Assembly (NCBI RefSeq): GCF_008271695.1
Contig: NZ_VKKY01000002.1
Span: 1,674,001 to 1,738,000, forward strand
DNA length: 64,000 nt
From: Rufibacter hautae
GTDB lineage: Bacteria; Bacteroidota; Bacteroidia; Cytophagales; Hymenobacteraceae
Reading direction: 5' to 3'
In this document: piece after piece, positions 23,399-32,394 of the stretch
Numbering within the stretch: position 1 is the first letter of the stretch
Layout of the letters: each line of letters opens with the position of its first letter
The notes under the pieces: model-generated
Told to the model about the DNA's origin: nothing
The model's input: the letters and a program-made list of their open reading frames with translations, nothing else
The model's database searches: none
Made by a program: the position numbers and the translations under genes

Positions 23399-23651
23399 GA
23401 AATGATGAAAAGGCACCTCATAGACAGGGGCATCTCTGACCCCAGGGTGCTGCACCATGTTGGAGGTGGACCGTACCCTGTTCGTTCCGGAGGAGATACA
23501 AGGGCAGTCCTATAACGACAAAGTCCTGCCTATCTGCATGGGGCAGACCATCAACCAACCCTACATCGTGGCCTACATGGCACAGGCCTTGAAGCTGGCG
23601 CTAGAGGACGCGGTACTGGAAGTAGGCGCAGAGGAGGCACTGACCACGTAG
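23399..23651 (+). pseudogene. pcm: Protein-L-isoaspartate O-methyltransferase remnant (frameshifted, truncated)
   Basis: MMKRHLIDRGISDPRVLH (from 23402) continues in a second frame as MLEVDRTLFVPEEIQG then LPICMGQTINQPYIVAYM and LEDAVLEVGAEE. This is the N-terminal third of Pcm up to the start of the SAM-binding motif (LEVG-GSG). The two parts are separated by one frameshift near 23455. The sequence stops at TAG 23649-23651 without the methyltransferase core. It lies just upstream of the cyanophycinase gene. Confidence 0.75.
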
Positions 23652-23746
23652 GCGTGTTTCCCGTATTCTCCTCACTAGGAGGATTTTTAAAGTTTCAGTT
23701 GCAGTACACTGGATTCCTATAAGACAACCCATAAACGTCACAACCA

Positions 23747-24640
23747 ATGGCAAAGGAAAAAAGAGAAACAATCCCTAACTCCCAGGCCACCCGGGTGATT
23801 CCCCAGGGCAAGCTGCTCATCATCGGCGGAAAGGAGGACAAAGGAGATACGCCCGAAAGGGAGAAGGAGCATAACGTCAACTTCATCAGCGAGCAGATCC
23901 TGAAGCGGTTCGTGGAGGAGCTGAAGGGCGAAAATCCCTTGGTGGTGGTGATCCCGACGGCTTCCCGCATTCCGGAGGAAACCGCCCAAGACTATCTGGA
24001 TGTATTCCAGAGCCTGGGGGCCAAGAATGTGCAGGTGGCGGATATCCGCAACCGCCAGGATGCCAACAAGCCCGAGTATGTGGAATTGATTAGGAAGGCG
24101 GCCGGCATCATGTTCACCGGCGGCGACCAGCTCCGCCTCACGGCCATCTTCGGCGGCTCTGAGATGCTGGTGGCCATGAAGGAGCAGTATGCGTTTACCC
24201 AGGTGGTCATTGCCGGGACCAGCGCTGGCGCCACGGCCATGTCTACGCCCATGATCTACGAGGGTGAGTCTGAGGGAGGCTACATCAAGGGCGACGTGCG
24301 GGTCACCACTGGCCTTGAGTTCCTCAAGAACGTAGCCATTGACACCCATTTCCTGACAAGGGGCCGCATTGTGCGCCTTACCCAGGCCATCTGCACCAAC
24401 CCCGAGTGCATCGGGATAGGGCTGGAGGAGGACACGGCCATCTTCGTGACCCAAGGGGGAAACGTGGAGGTGGTGGGCAGCGGGCTGGTGACGGTGGTGG
24501 ACGGAATGGGCATTACGGAGACCAACATCTACGACATCGGGAACGGACAGCCTTTCACGGCCAAGGGGCTGCGGATGCACATGCTGGGGAATGGAGATGA
24601 GTACGTGGTTCCTTCCTACATGAGGTTTCAGCTGCAGTAA
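23747..24640 (+). CDS. cphB: Cyanophycinase-like serine peptidase (S51 family)
   Basis: 297 aa. The nucleophile elbow is VIAGTSAGATAMS with Ser159. MFTGGDQLRLT and VIPTASRIPEE are family motifs, and the length is normal. Cyanophycinase is an exopeptidase releasing beta-Asp-Arg dipeptides from cyanophycin; no cyanophycin synthetase is in the window, so the natural substrate may be another beta-aspartyl peptide. An upstream pcm remnant is notable because both families concern isoaspartyl chemistry. No signal peptide is seen. Confidence 0.88.
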   Translation: MAKEKRETIPNSQATRVIPQGKLLIIGGKEDKGDTPEREKEHNVNFISEQILKRFVEELKGENPLVVVIPTASRIPEETAQDYLDVFQSLGAKNVQVADIRNRQDANKPEYVELIRKAAGIMFTGGDQLRLTAIFGGSEMLVAMKEQYAFTQVVIAGTSAGATAMSTPMIYEGESEGGYIKGDVRVTTGLEFLKNVAIDTHFLTRGRIVRLTQAICTNPECIGIGLEEDTAIFVTQGGNVEVVGSGLVTVVDGMGITETNIYDIGNGQPFTAKGLRMHMLGNGDEYVVPSYMRFQLQ

Positions 24641-24819
24641 GCCTGTGCAGCTTTTAGGCTATTTTATAAAAAGTAGGCTCAAATCAGTGACCCCATTCCC
24701 AATGGGTACTCTCTTCAGGGGTGACCCTGAAAGAGTTCAGGAGGGTTTCTTCATTGAAAATGGAAAGGGGCTTCATTCACCGGCAACATATATCCTTATC
24801 ATCACGTGATTTACGATAC

Positions 24820-25905
24820 ATGAACAATGTCTCCATCTACCGCGCCAATGCAGTATTGCTTCTGGGCATACTGACCATCATCGCCTTATACTATGGCAAA
24901 GTCTTTTTCATTCCGCTGGCCTTTGCCATCATTTTCGCCATGCTTATGACGCCGGTGAGCCGCTGGCTGGAAAACAAAGGCGTGGGCCGCATACCCGCCA
25001 CCCTTCTCTGCATCCTTATCATCCTGTTGTTCATTGCCGGCATCTTGTTGATCATCTCGCTACAGGCTGCCAGTTTCTCCAAGGATTTGCCTCAGATACA
25101 AAGCAAGCTGCAGCAAACGCTGGGGCAGGTGCAGCAATGGATTCAGCAGCAGTACGGCGTGGCGCCCCAGGAACAGATCACCTTTGTGCAGGAGCAGATC
25201 TCCAAGTTTTCCCAGTCGGCGAACAAGTTCCTGACCACGGCGGTGAAAGGCGCCATGGGCCTCATCACCTCCTTTGCCCTTATCATCCTTTATCTTTTCT
25301 TCCTGCTATGGAAGCGGGAAAAATACGAGGCTTTTTTCCTAAAGGTCTTCTCCGGGGACGAGAAGCCAGTAACCCGTGAAACCCTTCAACAGATCACCAA
25401 GGTGGCGGCCCAGTACCTGGTGGGCAGGCTTATCTCCATGGCGTTTCTGGCAATCTGCTACATGATCGGGTTCTCTATCATCGGGGTGAAAAATGCGTTG
25501 CTCATCAGCCTCATCGCGGTGCTGCCCACCATCATTCCGTACGTGGGCTCCATCATCGGCGGTATTTTCCCTGTCCTGATGGCGTTTGTGAGCGGGTCCA
25601 CCGGCATGGTGATCCCGGTGGTTTGCGTCATCGTGGCGGCCCAAGTCATTGACAACAACCTCATAGAGCCTATCGTGATAGGGTCTAAACTGAACATCAG
25701 CCCTATTATGACCATCTTCGCCATCGTGCTGGGTGAGCTGATTTGGGGCATCCCCGGCATGATCCTGTTTGAGCCACTGTTCGCCATTATCCGGATCGTG
25801 TGCGACCACGTCCCCAAGCTGCACCCATACGGATTCCTGCTAGAGGATGATGTGGAGGAGCCTAAGTGGATTGAGAAGATAAAGCACGTGTTCTCAAAAG
25901 GCTGA
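24820..25905 (+). CDS. AI-2E family transporter (membrane protein)
   Basis: 361 aa if started at the ATG at 24820 (MNNVSIYRANAVLLLGIL); upstream in-frame starts (24721 GTG, 24760 ATG) add a non-hydrophobic leader. The layout is family-typical: paired N-terminal membrane helices (ALYYGKVFFIPLAFAIIFAM, then TLLCILIILLFIAG), a soluble amphipathic stretch (QIQSKLQQTLGQVQQWIQQ), and four or more C-terminal helices with AVLPTIIPYVGSIIGG. Relatives export autoinducer-2 or act as Na+/H+ antiporters; which applies here is unknown. Confidence 0.85.
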   Translation: MNNVSIYRANAVLLLGILTIIALYYGKVFFIPLAFAIIFAMLMTPVSRWLENKGVGRIPATLLCILIILLFIAGILLIISLQAASFSKDLPQIQSKLQQTLGQVQQWIQQQYGVAPQEQITFVQEQISKFSQSANKFLTTAVKGAMGLITSFALIILYLFFLLWKREKYEAFFLKVFSGDEKPVTRETLQQITKVAAQYLVGRLISMAFLAICYMIGFSIIGVKNALLISLIAVLPTIIPYVGSIIGGIFPVLMAFVSGSTGMVIPVVCVIVAAQVIDNNLIEPIVIGSKLNISPIMTIFAIVLGELIWGIPGMILFEPLFAIIRIVCDHVPKLHPYGFLLEDDVEEPKWIEKIKHVFSKG

Positions 25906-26270
25906 GCCAAAGAGCAATGGTTGTTACCTGATTTCTCTTTTTTGAAGTTTTCTCTTTAGGTCAGCCTTCATAGAGTTTTGGCTTGGTAGAGGTGCAAAGC
26001 CAATTGCAGGTGGCTAGAAGAACACTAATCTTCTTTGGATGGCTAGCTAAAGTCTGCCTCAAAGATTCCCAAGGTATATTTAACCAGTATGAGCTCTCTT
26101 CCTTTTTGCTGATGAATACTAACAAGCATAAACTTGAAGAGCATTAGAATAAATAGACTCCTAACCTGGAATGTTTTGAACTAGGTGTTCAGGGTTTCAT
26201 TTCAACAGCTCAAATGCTATAGCACTCTGTAACCGGTAGTTTTTTTAAAGCGTCCGTGCCAACGGATAGT
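25906..26270. other. Intergenic stretch, nothing seen
   Basis: 365 bp between the convergent AI-2E gene and DUF5872 gene. No coding pattern or strong hairpin was recognised. Confidence 0.4.
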
Positions 26271-26801
26271 TTACTTTGCCGCTTCGATAGCTTTTTGCAA
26301 GGCGTCCTTGTTCATTTTGCTGCGACCACTGATCCCAAGTTTCTGGGCCTGTTTCATCAGGTCTGCCTTGGAGGGCGCTTTGTGCTCTTTTTCTGCCTCA
26401 GCCTTGGCGCGCTTCACCGCGGGGGTATTAGCCACGTGCTGGTCCCCTTTCTTGGAGCCCTTCACCTTCTTTTGCTCGGCCTCCTTTTTCTCCTGCGGGC
26501 TCAGCTTTTCCCATACTTCTTTAGGCAAGTAGCGGCTTGTCTCGCCGTCGTGGCGGGTATCGGCGTGCCCGTCCTTGGTCTGCCAATCTTCATCGGTCCA
26601 CTTTTCCAACGACTTGGCCGCCTCGTCTTTTTTGCCTTTGTAGCCACCGCCCTGCTTTTCGTACTCCTGCACCAGCAGCTGGCTCTTGCGGGCCGACCAT
26701 TGTCCTTTTTTGCCTCCTTTGTCAGACTGCATCAGCTCGTCTTTTATTTTCTGCCGCAACTCCGGCTTCGTGTACTGCTCTTCGTCTCTGCTCTTTGTCA
26801 T
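26271..26801 (-). CDS. DUF5872-type protein with C-terminal SAP/Rho-N-like helix pair
   Basis: 176 aa from the ATG at 26799-26801 (MTKSRDEEQYTKPELRQKI). The middle matches DUF5872: GQWSARKSQLLVQEYEKQGG, WTDEDWQTKDG and TSRYLPKEVWEKLSPQEK. The tail SKADLMKQAQKLGISGRSKM then NKDALQKAI looks like a Rho-N/SAP-type DNA- or RNA-binding helix pair. It is very rich in Lys and Glu and probably cytoplasmic. The promoter-like box at 26836-26859 matches that of the zinc alcohol dehydrogenase. Confidence 0.78.
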   Translation of the reverse strand: MTKSRDEEQYTKPELRQKIKDELMQSDKGGKKGQWSARKSQLLVQEYEKQGGGYKGKKDEAAKSLEKWTDEDWQTKDGHADTRHDGETSRYLPKEVWEKLSPQEKKEAEQKKVKGSKKGDQHVANTPAVKRAKAEAEKEHKAPSKADLMKQAQKLGISGRSKMNKDALQKAIEAAK

Positions 26802-26835
26802 ACTTATTCCTAACTTAAATTCTTTTGTAAAACGA

Positions 26836-26859
26836 TTATAAGGATGATAAGTTTTTGAC
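26836..26859 (-). promoter_or_regulatory. Promoter-like box before the DUF5872 gene
   Basis: The plus strand reads TTATAAGGATGATAAG then TTTTTGAC. It matches 22964-22987 in 20 of 24 positions and lies 35 bp from the start codon. Confidence 0.4.
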
Positions 26860-27063
26860 AATATGTGACTTAACAGGTGAAACTAAGGAGGCATACACCA
26901 TTTGGCTTAGTACGCACCTACCTCCTTTCACTTAAACCAAATACTCTACTTAAGTACAAGTAAAGTAAGTGAGCACCACTTACATAAGAAATGAAGAACC
27001 AATTAGTTAGCTAACCATTATACTAATTGCAAGTATACAGTTGTAGACTATAAAAAGAATGAC

Positions 27064-27438
27064 ATGGCTGCTACAGAATTTGATAAGGAAGAGCAAGAAC
27101 AGATTTACCAGGACTTCAAAGAAGTTGTGAATATGACTCCCTCTGAACTGGAGAAGTGGTTAAAAACAGAAGAATCTAAAGAAGTAGGGTTTAAGGAAGA
27201 TGCTGCTGGGGAATCTGTAGGGCACGAATCGGGAGGAAAAATCATTCAGATTCTTCACAAAAAGAAATCAGACTTGACAACCGACGACTATGCACACATG
27301 CGCAAAGTGGTAGGCTATGTGCACCGGCATACAGCCCAACGACCGTCCGGTGATATAGAGGATACCCCATGGCGGTACTCCTTGAAGAACTGGGGACACG
27401 AGCCAAATAAGAAGGAAAAAACAGAGGGTAGGCGGTGA
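27064..27438 (+). CDS. DUF3140 domain protein
   Basis: 124 aa covering one DUF3140 domain: DFKEVVNMTPSELEKWLKTE, then SVGHESGGKIIQILHKKK, then YAHMRKVVGYVHRHTAQRP and WRYSLKNWGHEP. The family is widespread in soil bacteria and often sits with stress genes, and its biochemical role is unknown. The protein is small, charged and cytoplasmic. It is divergent from the DUF5872 gene across a 262-bp AT-rich spacer. Confidence 0.85.
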   Translation: MAATEFDKEEQEQIYQDFKEVVNMTPSELEKWLKTEESKEVGFKEDAAGESVGHESGGKIIQILHKKKSDLTTDDYAHMRKVVGYVHRHTAQRPSGDIEDTPWRYSLKNWGHEPNKKEKTEGRR

Positions 27439-27517
27439 TCTCGCTCAAGTTTAGGGAAGCTGCTTCTGGCGATTCCTCAGAAATACTGCTCCAACTAAAG
27501 GACGCCTCGGCAGCATT

Positions 27518-27549
27518 GGGCCTGATTCCCAGAAAACAGGCCCAAAACG
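27518..27549. repeat. Dispersed palindromic intergenic repeat copy
   Basis: GGGCCTG (27518-27524) pairs with CAGGCCC (27537-27543) followed by AAAACG. It belongs to the same family as 19536, 41405 and 41837. Confidence 0.5.
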
Positions 27550-28062
27550 TTACTTGAACAACAGCACGCAGGCCACCGGTACCAGCACCAGCGAAATCAG
27601 CGATGATACGGACACCAATAGGGCGGCATTCTCCTCCTCCGTATCTAGAAAAGACGAGAACACTACTAGGTTGGCCGCAATGGGAAACGCCGAGATAAGA
27701 AACAGCAGCTTCTGCTCGTCTGGTCTCAGTTGACCCACCAGCCCCATCTTGGCCCAGAGCAGCAAGCCCAGAAACGCCGCTGTGGCCAGGTACCGCACCT
27801 CCATAATCTTCCCGAAGGTCTTGTAGGCAATCTCCCTGAAGTTCACCTTAGTGAGCCCAAAACCGATCATGACCATGCCCAGCGCCGAAAGGACCCAACT
27901 GGCACCGTCCATCACGGGCGTGAGCGTCTCGGGCATCTGAAAACCCATTGAATTGGCAAAAACGGCCGCGAAACAGGCGTACACCGCCGGGATCTTCACC
28001 TCGTTCAAGGCCGCTTTCTTCACGGGCAGGTCTTTGCTGCGCGAGATGAGGTAATATCCAAT
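27550..28062 (-). pseudogene. AEC-family (auxin efflux carrier) transporter, C-terminal half only
   Basis: From about GYYLISRSKDLPVKKAALNE to the stop the sequence is the C-terminal half of an AEC transporter, with five hydrophobic segments (VKIPAVYACFAAVFANSMGF, WVLSALGMVMIGFGL, YLATAAFLGLLLWA, LLFLISAFPIAANLVV, SLISLVLVPVACVLL). The N-terminal half is missing. It is replaced in frame by a piece of a xanthine dehydrogenase gene, with the junction near 28062. Confidence 0.7.
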
Positions 28063-28419
28063 GGTATCGTCGTAGAAAACGCGCAGTTCCTGTCCTTCCA
28101 CCCGCGAACCTTCGTTATTGACATCCCCTTCGTAACCGGCTACTTTAGGCTAATTCAGGTGCGAAACGATGGCCAGCACGCCCGGCGCTTTCTCGGCGTC
28201 TCCGGTGTCAAGTTCTTTGATGCGCCCCTTGGCAATGGTACTGGTCACCAAAACACCGAAAGCAACCCCTGGCAGATGGTATTCAGCTGCGTATTTGGCG
28301 CCTCCGGTTACCTTTAGGTGACTTTCTACCCAGCTGACGGAGTCGCTGATAGTTACCTTTTCTACGCCTTTGTTTTCCTGGTTGTTGGCACCGGGTATTC
28401 CCTGATCAAGGCATCTCAC
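28063..28419 (-). pseudogene. Xanthine dehydrogenase-type molybdopterin subunit, N-terminal fragment with in-frame stop
   Basis: SHLKVTGGAKYAAEYHLPG, FGVLVTSTIAKGRIKELDT and EKAPGVLAIVSHLN match the start of XdhB/aldehyde oxidase large subunits. A TAG at 28150-28152 interrupts the frame, which then continues PKVAGYEGDVNNEGSRVEGQ and ELRVFYDDT, still recognisable XDH. It then switches to AEC sequence at about 28062. The presumed GTG start overlaps the PNPOx-like gene stop in GTGA (28416-28419), but the real N-terminus may be lost. Confidence 0.7.
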
Positions 28420-28952
28420 ACCCGAAGGTTGCCTTCAATAGAATCATCCAACGTAGTGCCAGTGGCAGCCCCGGCCACCATTTTCAACAGGGCTACCGCG
28501 TCACCGTGCTTGTTGTCCCAATAATAGCCTTCTATTGTCTCCACCTTGATGGCGGTTATTCTCGGGTCATCCACTCCTCCTGTAAACCATGTCTTGAGGA
28601 TAGGCTCCCAGAGCTCCTTGATCAACTCCTTATCAGTGAAAACAGTCGCCAACCCGTAGAGGCTCAGGAAATCGGAGTGGGCAGAGCCTTGGAAAAGGAG
28701 ATGTACGTGCCTGTCCTCCTCCAACTCATGGTTCTTGTGGCTGTCATCTGCGCTCAGAAACCAGAAATTTCCCTGGTCGTCCATTTTCTGCACGGACATC
28801 GGGCGGACCGCCATGGGTTCCCCTGTCCTGATGCGGGTGCAGAAAAAGCAGGTGTTGTTCTTGCCGGCGAGCTCCTTAATCTTTTTGCCGGCCTCGGCAC
28901 CCTGAAGGTCCCGATGGTTCTCCTCCGGCTGTTGGCGATTGATACTGTCCAT
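28416..28952 (-). CDS. Pyridoxamine 5'-phosphate oxidase-like (general stress protein 26) family
   Basis: 178 aa. The split-barrel FMN-binding fold is indicated by NNTCFFCTRIRTGEPMAVRP, NFWFLSADDSHKNHEL, HVHLLFQGSAHSDFLSLYG and VKVETIEGYYWDNKHGD. This branch (general stress protein 26-like) binds flavin but is not the vitamin B6 oxidase. The last residues form a short basic tail. It is the intact gene upstream of the xdh/AEC scar. Confidence 0.82.
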   Translation of the reverse strand: MDSINRQQPEENHRDLQGAEAGKKIKELAGKNNTCFFCTRIRTGEPMAVRPMSVQKMDDQGNFWFLSADDSHKNHELEEDRHVHLLFQGSAHSDFLSLYGLATVFTDKELIKELWEPILKTWFTGGVDDPRITAIKVETIEGYYWDNKHGDAVALLKMVAGAATGTTLDDSIEGNLRV

Positions 28953-29179
28953 GATGCGATTTTGAACTTATTGGTTAGTACGATGCGATTCCCTAAACAG
29001 GGACTACCTAAGATAACGCACGCTTGATGGAAAGGAATGGGATTCCTTTTCAGATGTCACCCGAAGGTGTATTCCAGAGCCATCCCGGGGCACCTGTTGG
29101 GTTAACATCGGGATGGCTGTCTATTAGGGTCTGATCCCCCACAAAATGGCGATCTCTGGAAAGAATACGCAGGTACAAC

Positions 29180-30187
29180 TTACGGCTGCCCGCTTCCGCC
29201 GCCCGCGCCGTAAACCTGGCCGGTCGCGTAGCTGGCGTCACTGGCGGCCAACTGCACGTAGATGGAGGCCAGCTCCACTGGCTGCCCAGGCCTGCCCAGC
29301 GGGGTATCACCCCCGAACTTCTTCAGTTTCTCCTGGGTAGCCCCACCGCTCACCTGCAGTGGTGTCCAGATAGGACCCGGAGCCACCCCGTTCACCCGGA
29401 TCCCCTTCGGCCCCAGCTGTTTGGCCAGGGACTTCACGTAGCTCATGTTGGCGGCCTTGGTCTGGGCGTAGTCATGCAGCTCGGCAGACGGGTCGTAGGC
29501 CTGCTCAGAGGTAGTGCAGATGATCGCGGCCCCCGCCTTCATGTGCGGCAAAGCGGCCTTGGTGATCCAGAAAGGCGCGTACACGTTGGTCTTCATGGTC
29601 CGGTCAAACTGATCAGAGGTTATGTCCAGGATGGAAGGTTGTGTCTGTTGCAGGGCCGCGTTGTTGACCAGGATGTCTAAGCCACCGAGCCCTTTCACGG
29701 CTACTTCCACCAGTCGTTTGCAAAAGGCCTCGGTTTGTATGTCCCCCGGGATGGCGATGGCCTTGCGGCCCTCGGCCTTGATCAGGGCGATGACCTCCCG
29801 GGCGTCCGGCTCCTCGGCGGGCAGGTAGTTGATGGCCACGTCCGCGCCTTCCCGGGCGTAGGCGATGGCGGCGGCGCGCCCCATGCCGGAGTCCCCGCCG
29901 GTGATCAGGGCCTTGCGTCCTTTCAGGCGCCCCGACCCTTTATAGCTCTTCTCGCCGTGATCAGGGCGCGGGTCCATCTGGCTGGCCAATCCCGGCCAGG
30001 GCTGTGACTGCCCCTTGAAAGGAGGCTTGGGGTATTTGGTGGTGGGGTCCTCCATTTTGTAGGGAGCCTCTTCTGCCGCCAAGGGAAATGCACTAGCGGA
30101 AAGGACCGGCCCGACTGTCGCGAGGGCCAACCCAGCCCCCAGCCCGCCTATCGCCTTGCGACGGCTTTCTATGTTTTTATCTTCCAT
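29180..30187 (-). CDS. SDR oxidoreductase with N-terminal Tat-like leader
   Basis: 335 aa. The leader IESRRKAIGGLGAGLALAT (twin Arg at 9-10) predicts Tat export. Then comes a linker rich in Pro (YPKPPFKGQSQPWPGL), typical of the YhdF/YhxC stress SDR group. The Rossmann core has ALITGGDSGMGRAAA, LVNNAALQQ, and the active-site pair in HDYAQTKAANM. The protein ends YATGQVYGAGGGSGQP. The substrate is unknown; homologues in Bacillus are sigma-B-type general stress genes. Confidence 0.85.
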   Translation of the reverse strand: MEDKNIESRRKAIGGLGAGLALATVGPVLSASAFPLAAEEAPYKMEDPTTKYPKPPFKGQSQPWPGLASQMDPRPDHGEKSYKGSGRLKGRKALITGGDSGMGRAAAIAYAREGADVAINYLPAEEPDAREVIALIKAEGRKAIAIPGDIQTEAFCKRLVEVAVKGLGGLDILVNNAALQQTQPSILDITSDQFDRTMKTNVYAPFWITKAALPHMKAGAAIICTTSEQAYDPSAELHDYAQTKAANMSYVKSLAKQLGPKGIRVNGVAPGPIWTPLQVSGGATQEKLKKFGGDTPLGRPGQPVELASIYVQLAASDASYATGQVYGAGGGSGQP

Positions 30188-30333
30188 TGTTGTGAAAATG
30201 TATTCTGATAAAGATTCAGTTTTGCATTGGAGGATGGGCGATTCTGCTCATCGTTGCTGTTAGGATCCCCTTGAGAAAAGCCCACCTATCAGGCTGCCAC
30301 CTCTCAGTGTTCCATCGTACTAATTAAAAAAGT

Positions 30334-31491
30334 CTATAGCCCGAACGCTTTCTTCAGCTCGTCGGCCGCCATCTTCTGGGCCTCCCTCGCCTCCGGGACC
30401 ACGGTGGCCATCCCGAAGAACTCGTGCGTCACGCCTTCATACACTTTGGAGGAGACGTTGATGCCGGCTGCCTTTAGTTTGGCGGCGTACTGCTGCCCCT
30501 CGCTCAGCAGCGGGTCTATCTCGGCGTTGATCACGGTGGCGGGCGGAAGCCCGTTCACGCTGGCCACGTCCACCAGGGAGATCCAGGGGGAGTTGCCGTC
30601 GGCGGGCGTCCGGAGGTAGTGCATGAAGAACCACTCCATCAGAGGCTTACTCAGAGGTTTGGCGTTGGCGTACTGCTGGTAGGAAGGGGTGTTGGTGTCG
30701 TTGTTGGCGATGGGGTACACCAGCAGTTGGTGCACAGGCAGCGGCACGCCGTTGTCGCGGGCCATAATGCTTACCGCGGAGGCCAGGTTACCCCCGGCGC
30801 TCTCCCCGGCCACGGCGATCTTGGCGGGGTTGATGTTGAGCATGGCCGCATTCTGCCGCACCCACAGGTAAGCGGCGTAGGAGTCCTCGTGGGCGGTGGG
30901 GAACTTGAACTCGGGCCCTTTGCGGTACTCAACGGAAACCACCACGGCCCCCACCTGCTCGGCCAGCGCACGGGCTGAGGCGTCATACGTGTCAATGGTA
31001 GCGATCACCCAACCCCCGCCGTGGTAATACACGATGCCAGGTAACGCGCCAGTGGCGTTCTTGGGCCGGTAACTGCGCACGTGGATGGTGCCTCCCTGCA
31101 CCGGCACCTTGTGGCCCATGGTGTCCACCATGGAGGCAGGCATGGGGATGTTGTACTCGTCCATTACGGCCATCACCGCATCGGTGGGCGTGGGGGCCAT
31201 ACGGGCCTGTTGCGGGGAGAGGGTCTGCAGGGGAACGCCGTTTGTGAGCGAGTCAAGCTTCTCAATCACGCGCAGCATCTCGGGCTTTATGGTGGGGCCC
31301 CAGTCTGGCTTTGGACCCTTGGGGGTGATGCCTGAAGTCATTGCCTCATCGTCGTCACCGCAGGCAGAGAGCGCCAACCCCATCAGTGCCAATAGGCTAA
31401 TTTTGCGAAGCGTAGCACTGAGCGAGTTTCTTTTGGGGGAAGTTTCCTTGAGTTGATGGAAATTATTCTCTTTGGTAAATTGAAAATTCAT
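30334..31491 (-). CDS. Lipoprotein alpha/beta hydrolase, hormone-sensitive-lipase family
   Basis: 385 aa. A lipobox LALSAC places the acylated Cys at about residue 44, after a long 30-residue n-region. The family oxyanion motif is YYHGGGWVIA. The nucleophile elbow is VAGESAGGNLAS. The acid lies around NAEIDPLLSEG and the His in YEGVTHEFFG. Such esterases hydrolyse short acyl esters. The gene is alone on the minus strand; the region upstream (31492-31700) is strongly AT-rich and likely contains its promoter. Confidence 0.88.
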   Translation of the reverse strand: MNFQFTKENNFHQLKETSPKRNSLSATLRKISLLALMGLALSACGDDDEAMTSGITPKGPKPDWGPTIKPEMLRVIEKLDSLTNGVPLQTLSPQQARMAPTPTDAVMAVMDEYNIPMPASMVDTMGHKVPVQGGTIHVRSYRPKNATGALPGIVYYHGGGWVIATIDTYDASARALAEQVGAVVVSVEYRKGPEFKFPTAHEDSYAAYLWVRQNAAMLNINPAKIAVAGESAGGNLASAVSIMARDNGVPLPVHQLLVYPIANNDTNTPSYQQYANAKPLSKPLMEWFFMHYLRTPADGNSPWISLVDVASVNGLPPATVINAEIDPLLSEGQQYAAKLKAAGINVSSKVYEGVTHEFFGMATVVPEAREAQKMAADELKKAFGL

Positions 31492-31727
31492 AGGTTTAAA
31501 ATCCTTGATAAATACAAAATATATGTATTGCGAATTTTACCTACATGCACGTTTTAAGTTTCCTATATTTATGTATTTTTATTTATTTACTATAAATATT
31601 ACAATGCAAAAAACCTTTAGCAGAAAATATGGTTTAACAGATCCTATTACCTAAGAAAGTAAAAGCAGTGAGACATGCTATATAGTCTTACTACAGAAAT
31701 GAAGGAAAATTGAATTTCTTCTTTTTC

Positions 31728-32394
31728 GCTAAGAAGAACGCCATCCTCAACATCCTCTCTCACGACACGGCCGGCCCTTTGCGCATAATTCATAGCCTCT
31801 CCCAGATCTTGCGCGACGGCATGGAGGAGGACTCATCGGCATGATTGAGCGGAGCAGCCTTCAGGGCGTGCAGCTAATTCAGGACTTCATCAAGCAAGAG
31901 TTTCTGGAATCCTCCGAGGCAAGCCTCATCAGGCGCCGGGTGGGCCTGGCGCAGGCCATACGGGAGTCCATGGAGGAGTACCGTCTGGCCCAGAAGATGA
32001 CCGCAAGGAGTTCCGTTTCCTCGCTTCCCCGGAGAAGGTCTACCTGGAGGTGTACCATACCAAGTTCATGCAAGCGGTCATCAACCTCCTCCCCAATGCC
32101 ATTAAATTCACCCCCGACGGAGGCCTAATCACCGTCTCCATTTAGGAGCGTGAAAACTTGGTGCTGTTAACAGTAGCCGGCACGGGCGTAGGAATCCCCG
32201 AGAAGTACCACCCTACGCTTTTTGACAAGTTCACCCGCGCCAGAAGGCCCAGTATCAAGGGCGAGCAGTCGGTGGGCCTGGGCATGTCCATCATCAAAAC
32301 CAATGTGGAGTGGCAAGGGGAAAAAATCACGTTCGAGAGCTCGGAGGGCAAAGGCACCGCCTTCTACATCAAGCTGCCTAAAGGCATTGGCTAA
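31728..32394 (+). pseudogene. Histidine kinase remnant (HisKA plus HATPase), multiply disabled
   Basis: The order is a kinase C-terminus: KKNAILNILSHDTAGPLR (phospho-His) from 31731, a linker MIERSSLQGVQLIQDFIKQ in another frame (31841), then FMQAVINLLPNAIKFTPDGG (N box) in a third, and GTGVGIPEKYHPTLFDKF and GLGMSIIKTNVEWQGEK (G boxes) from about 32158. At least two frame changes and one in-frame TAG (about 32143) break it. No sensor domain precedes it. Confidence 0.75.

Noticed and set aside
23248-23439. 63-codon plus-strand ORF upstream of the pcm remnant
   Set aside because: It runs out of frame with the recognisable Pcm sequence and has no domain of its own.
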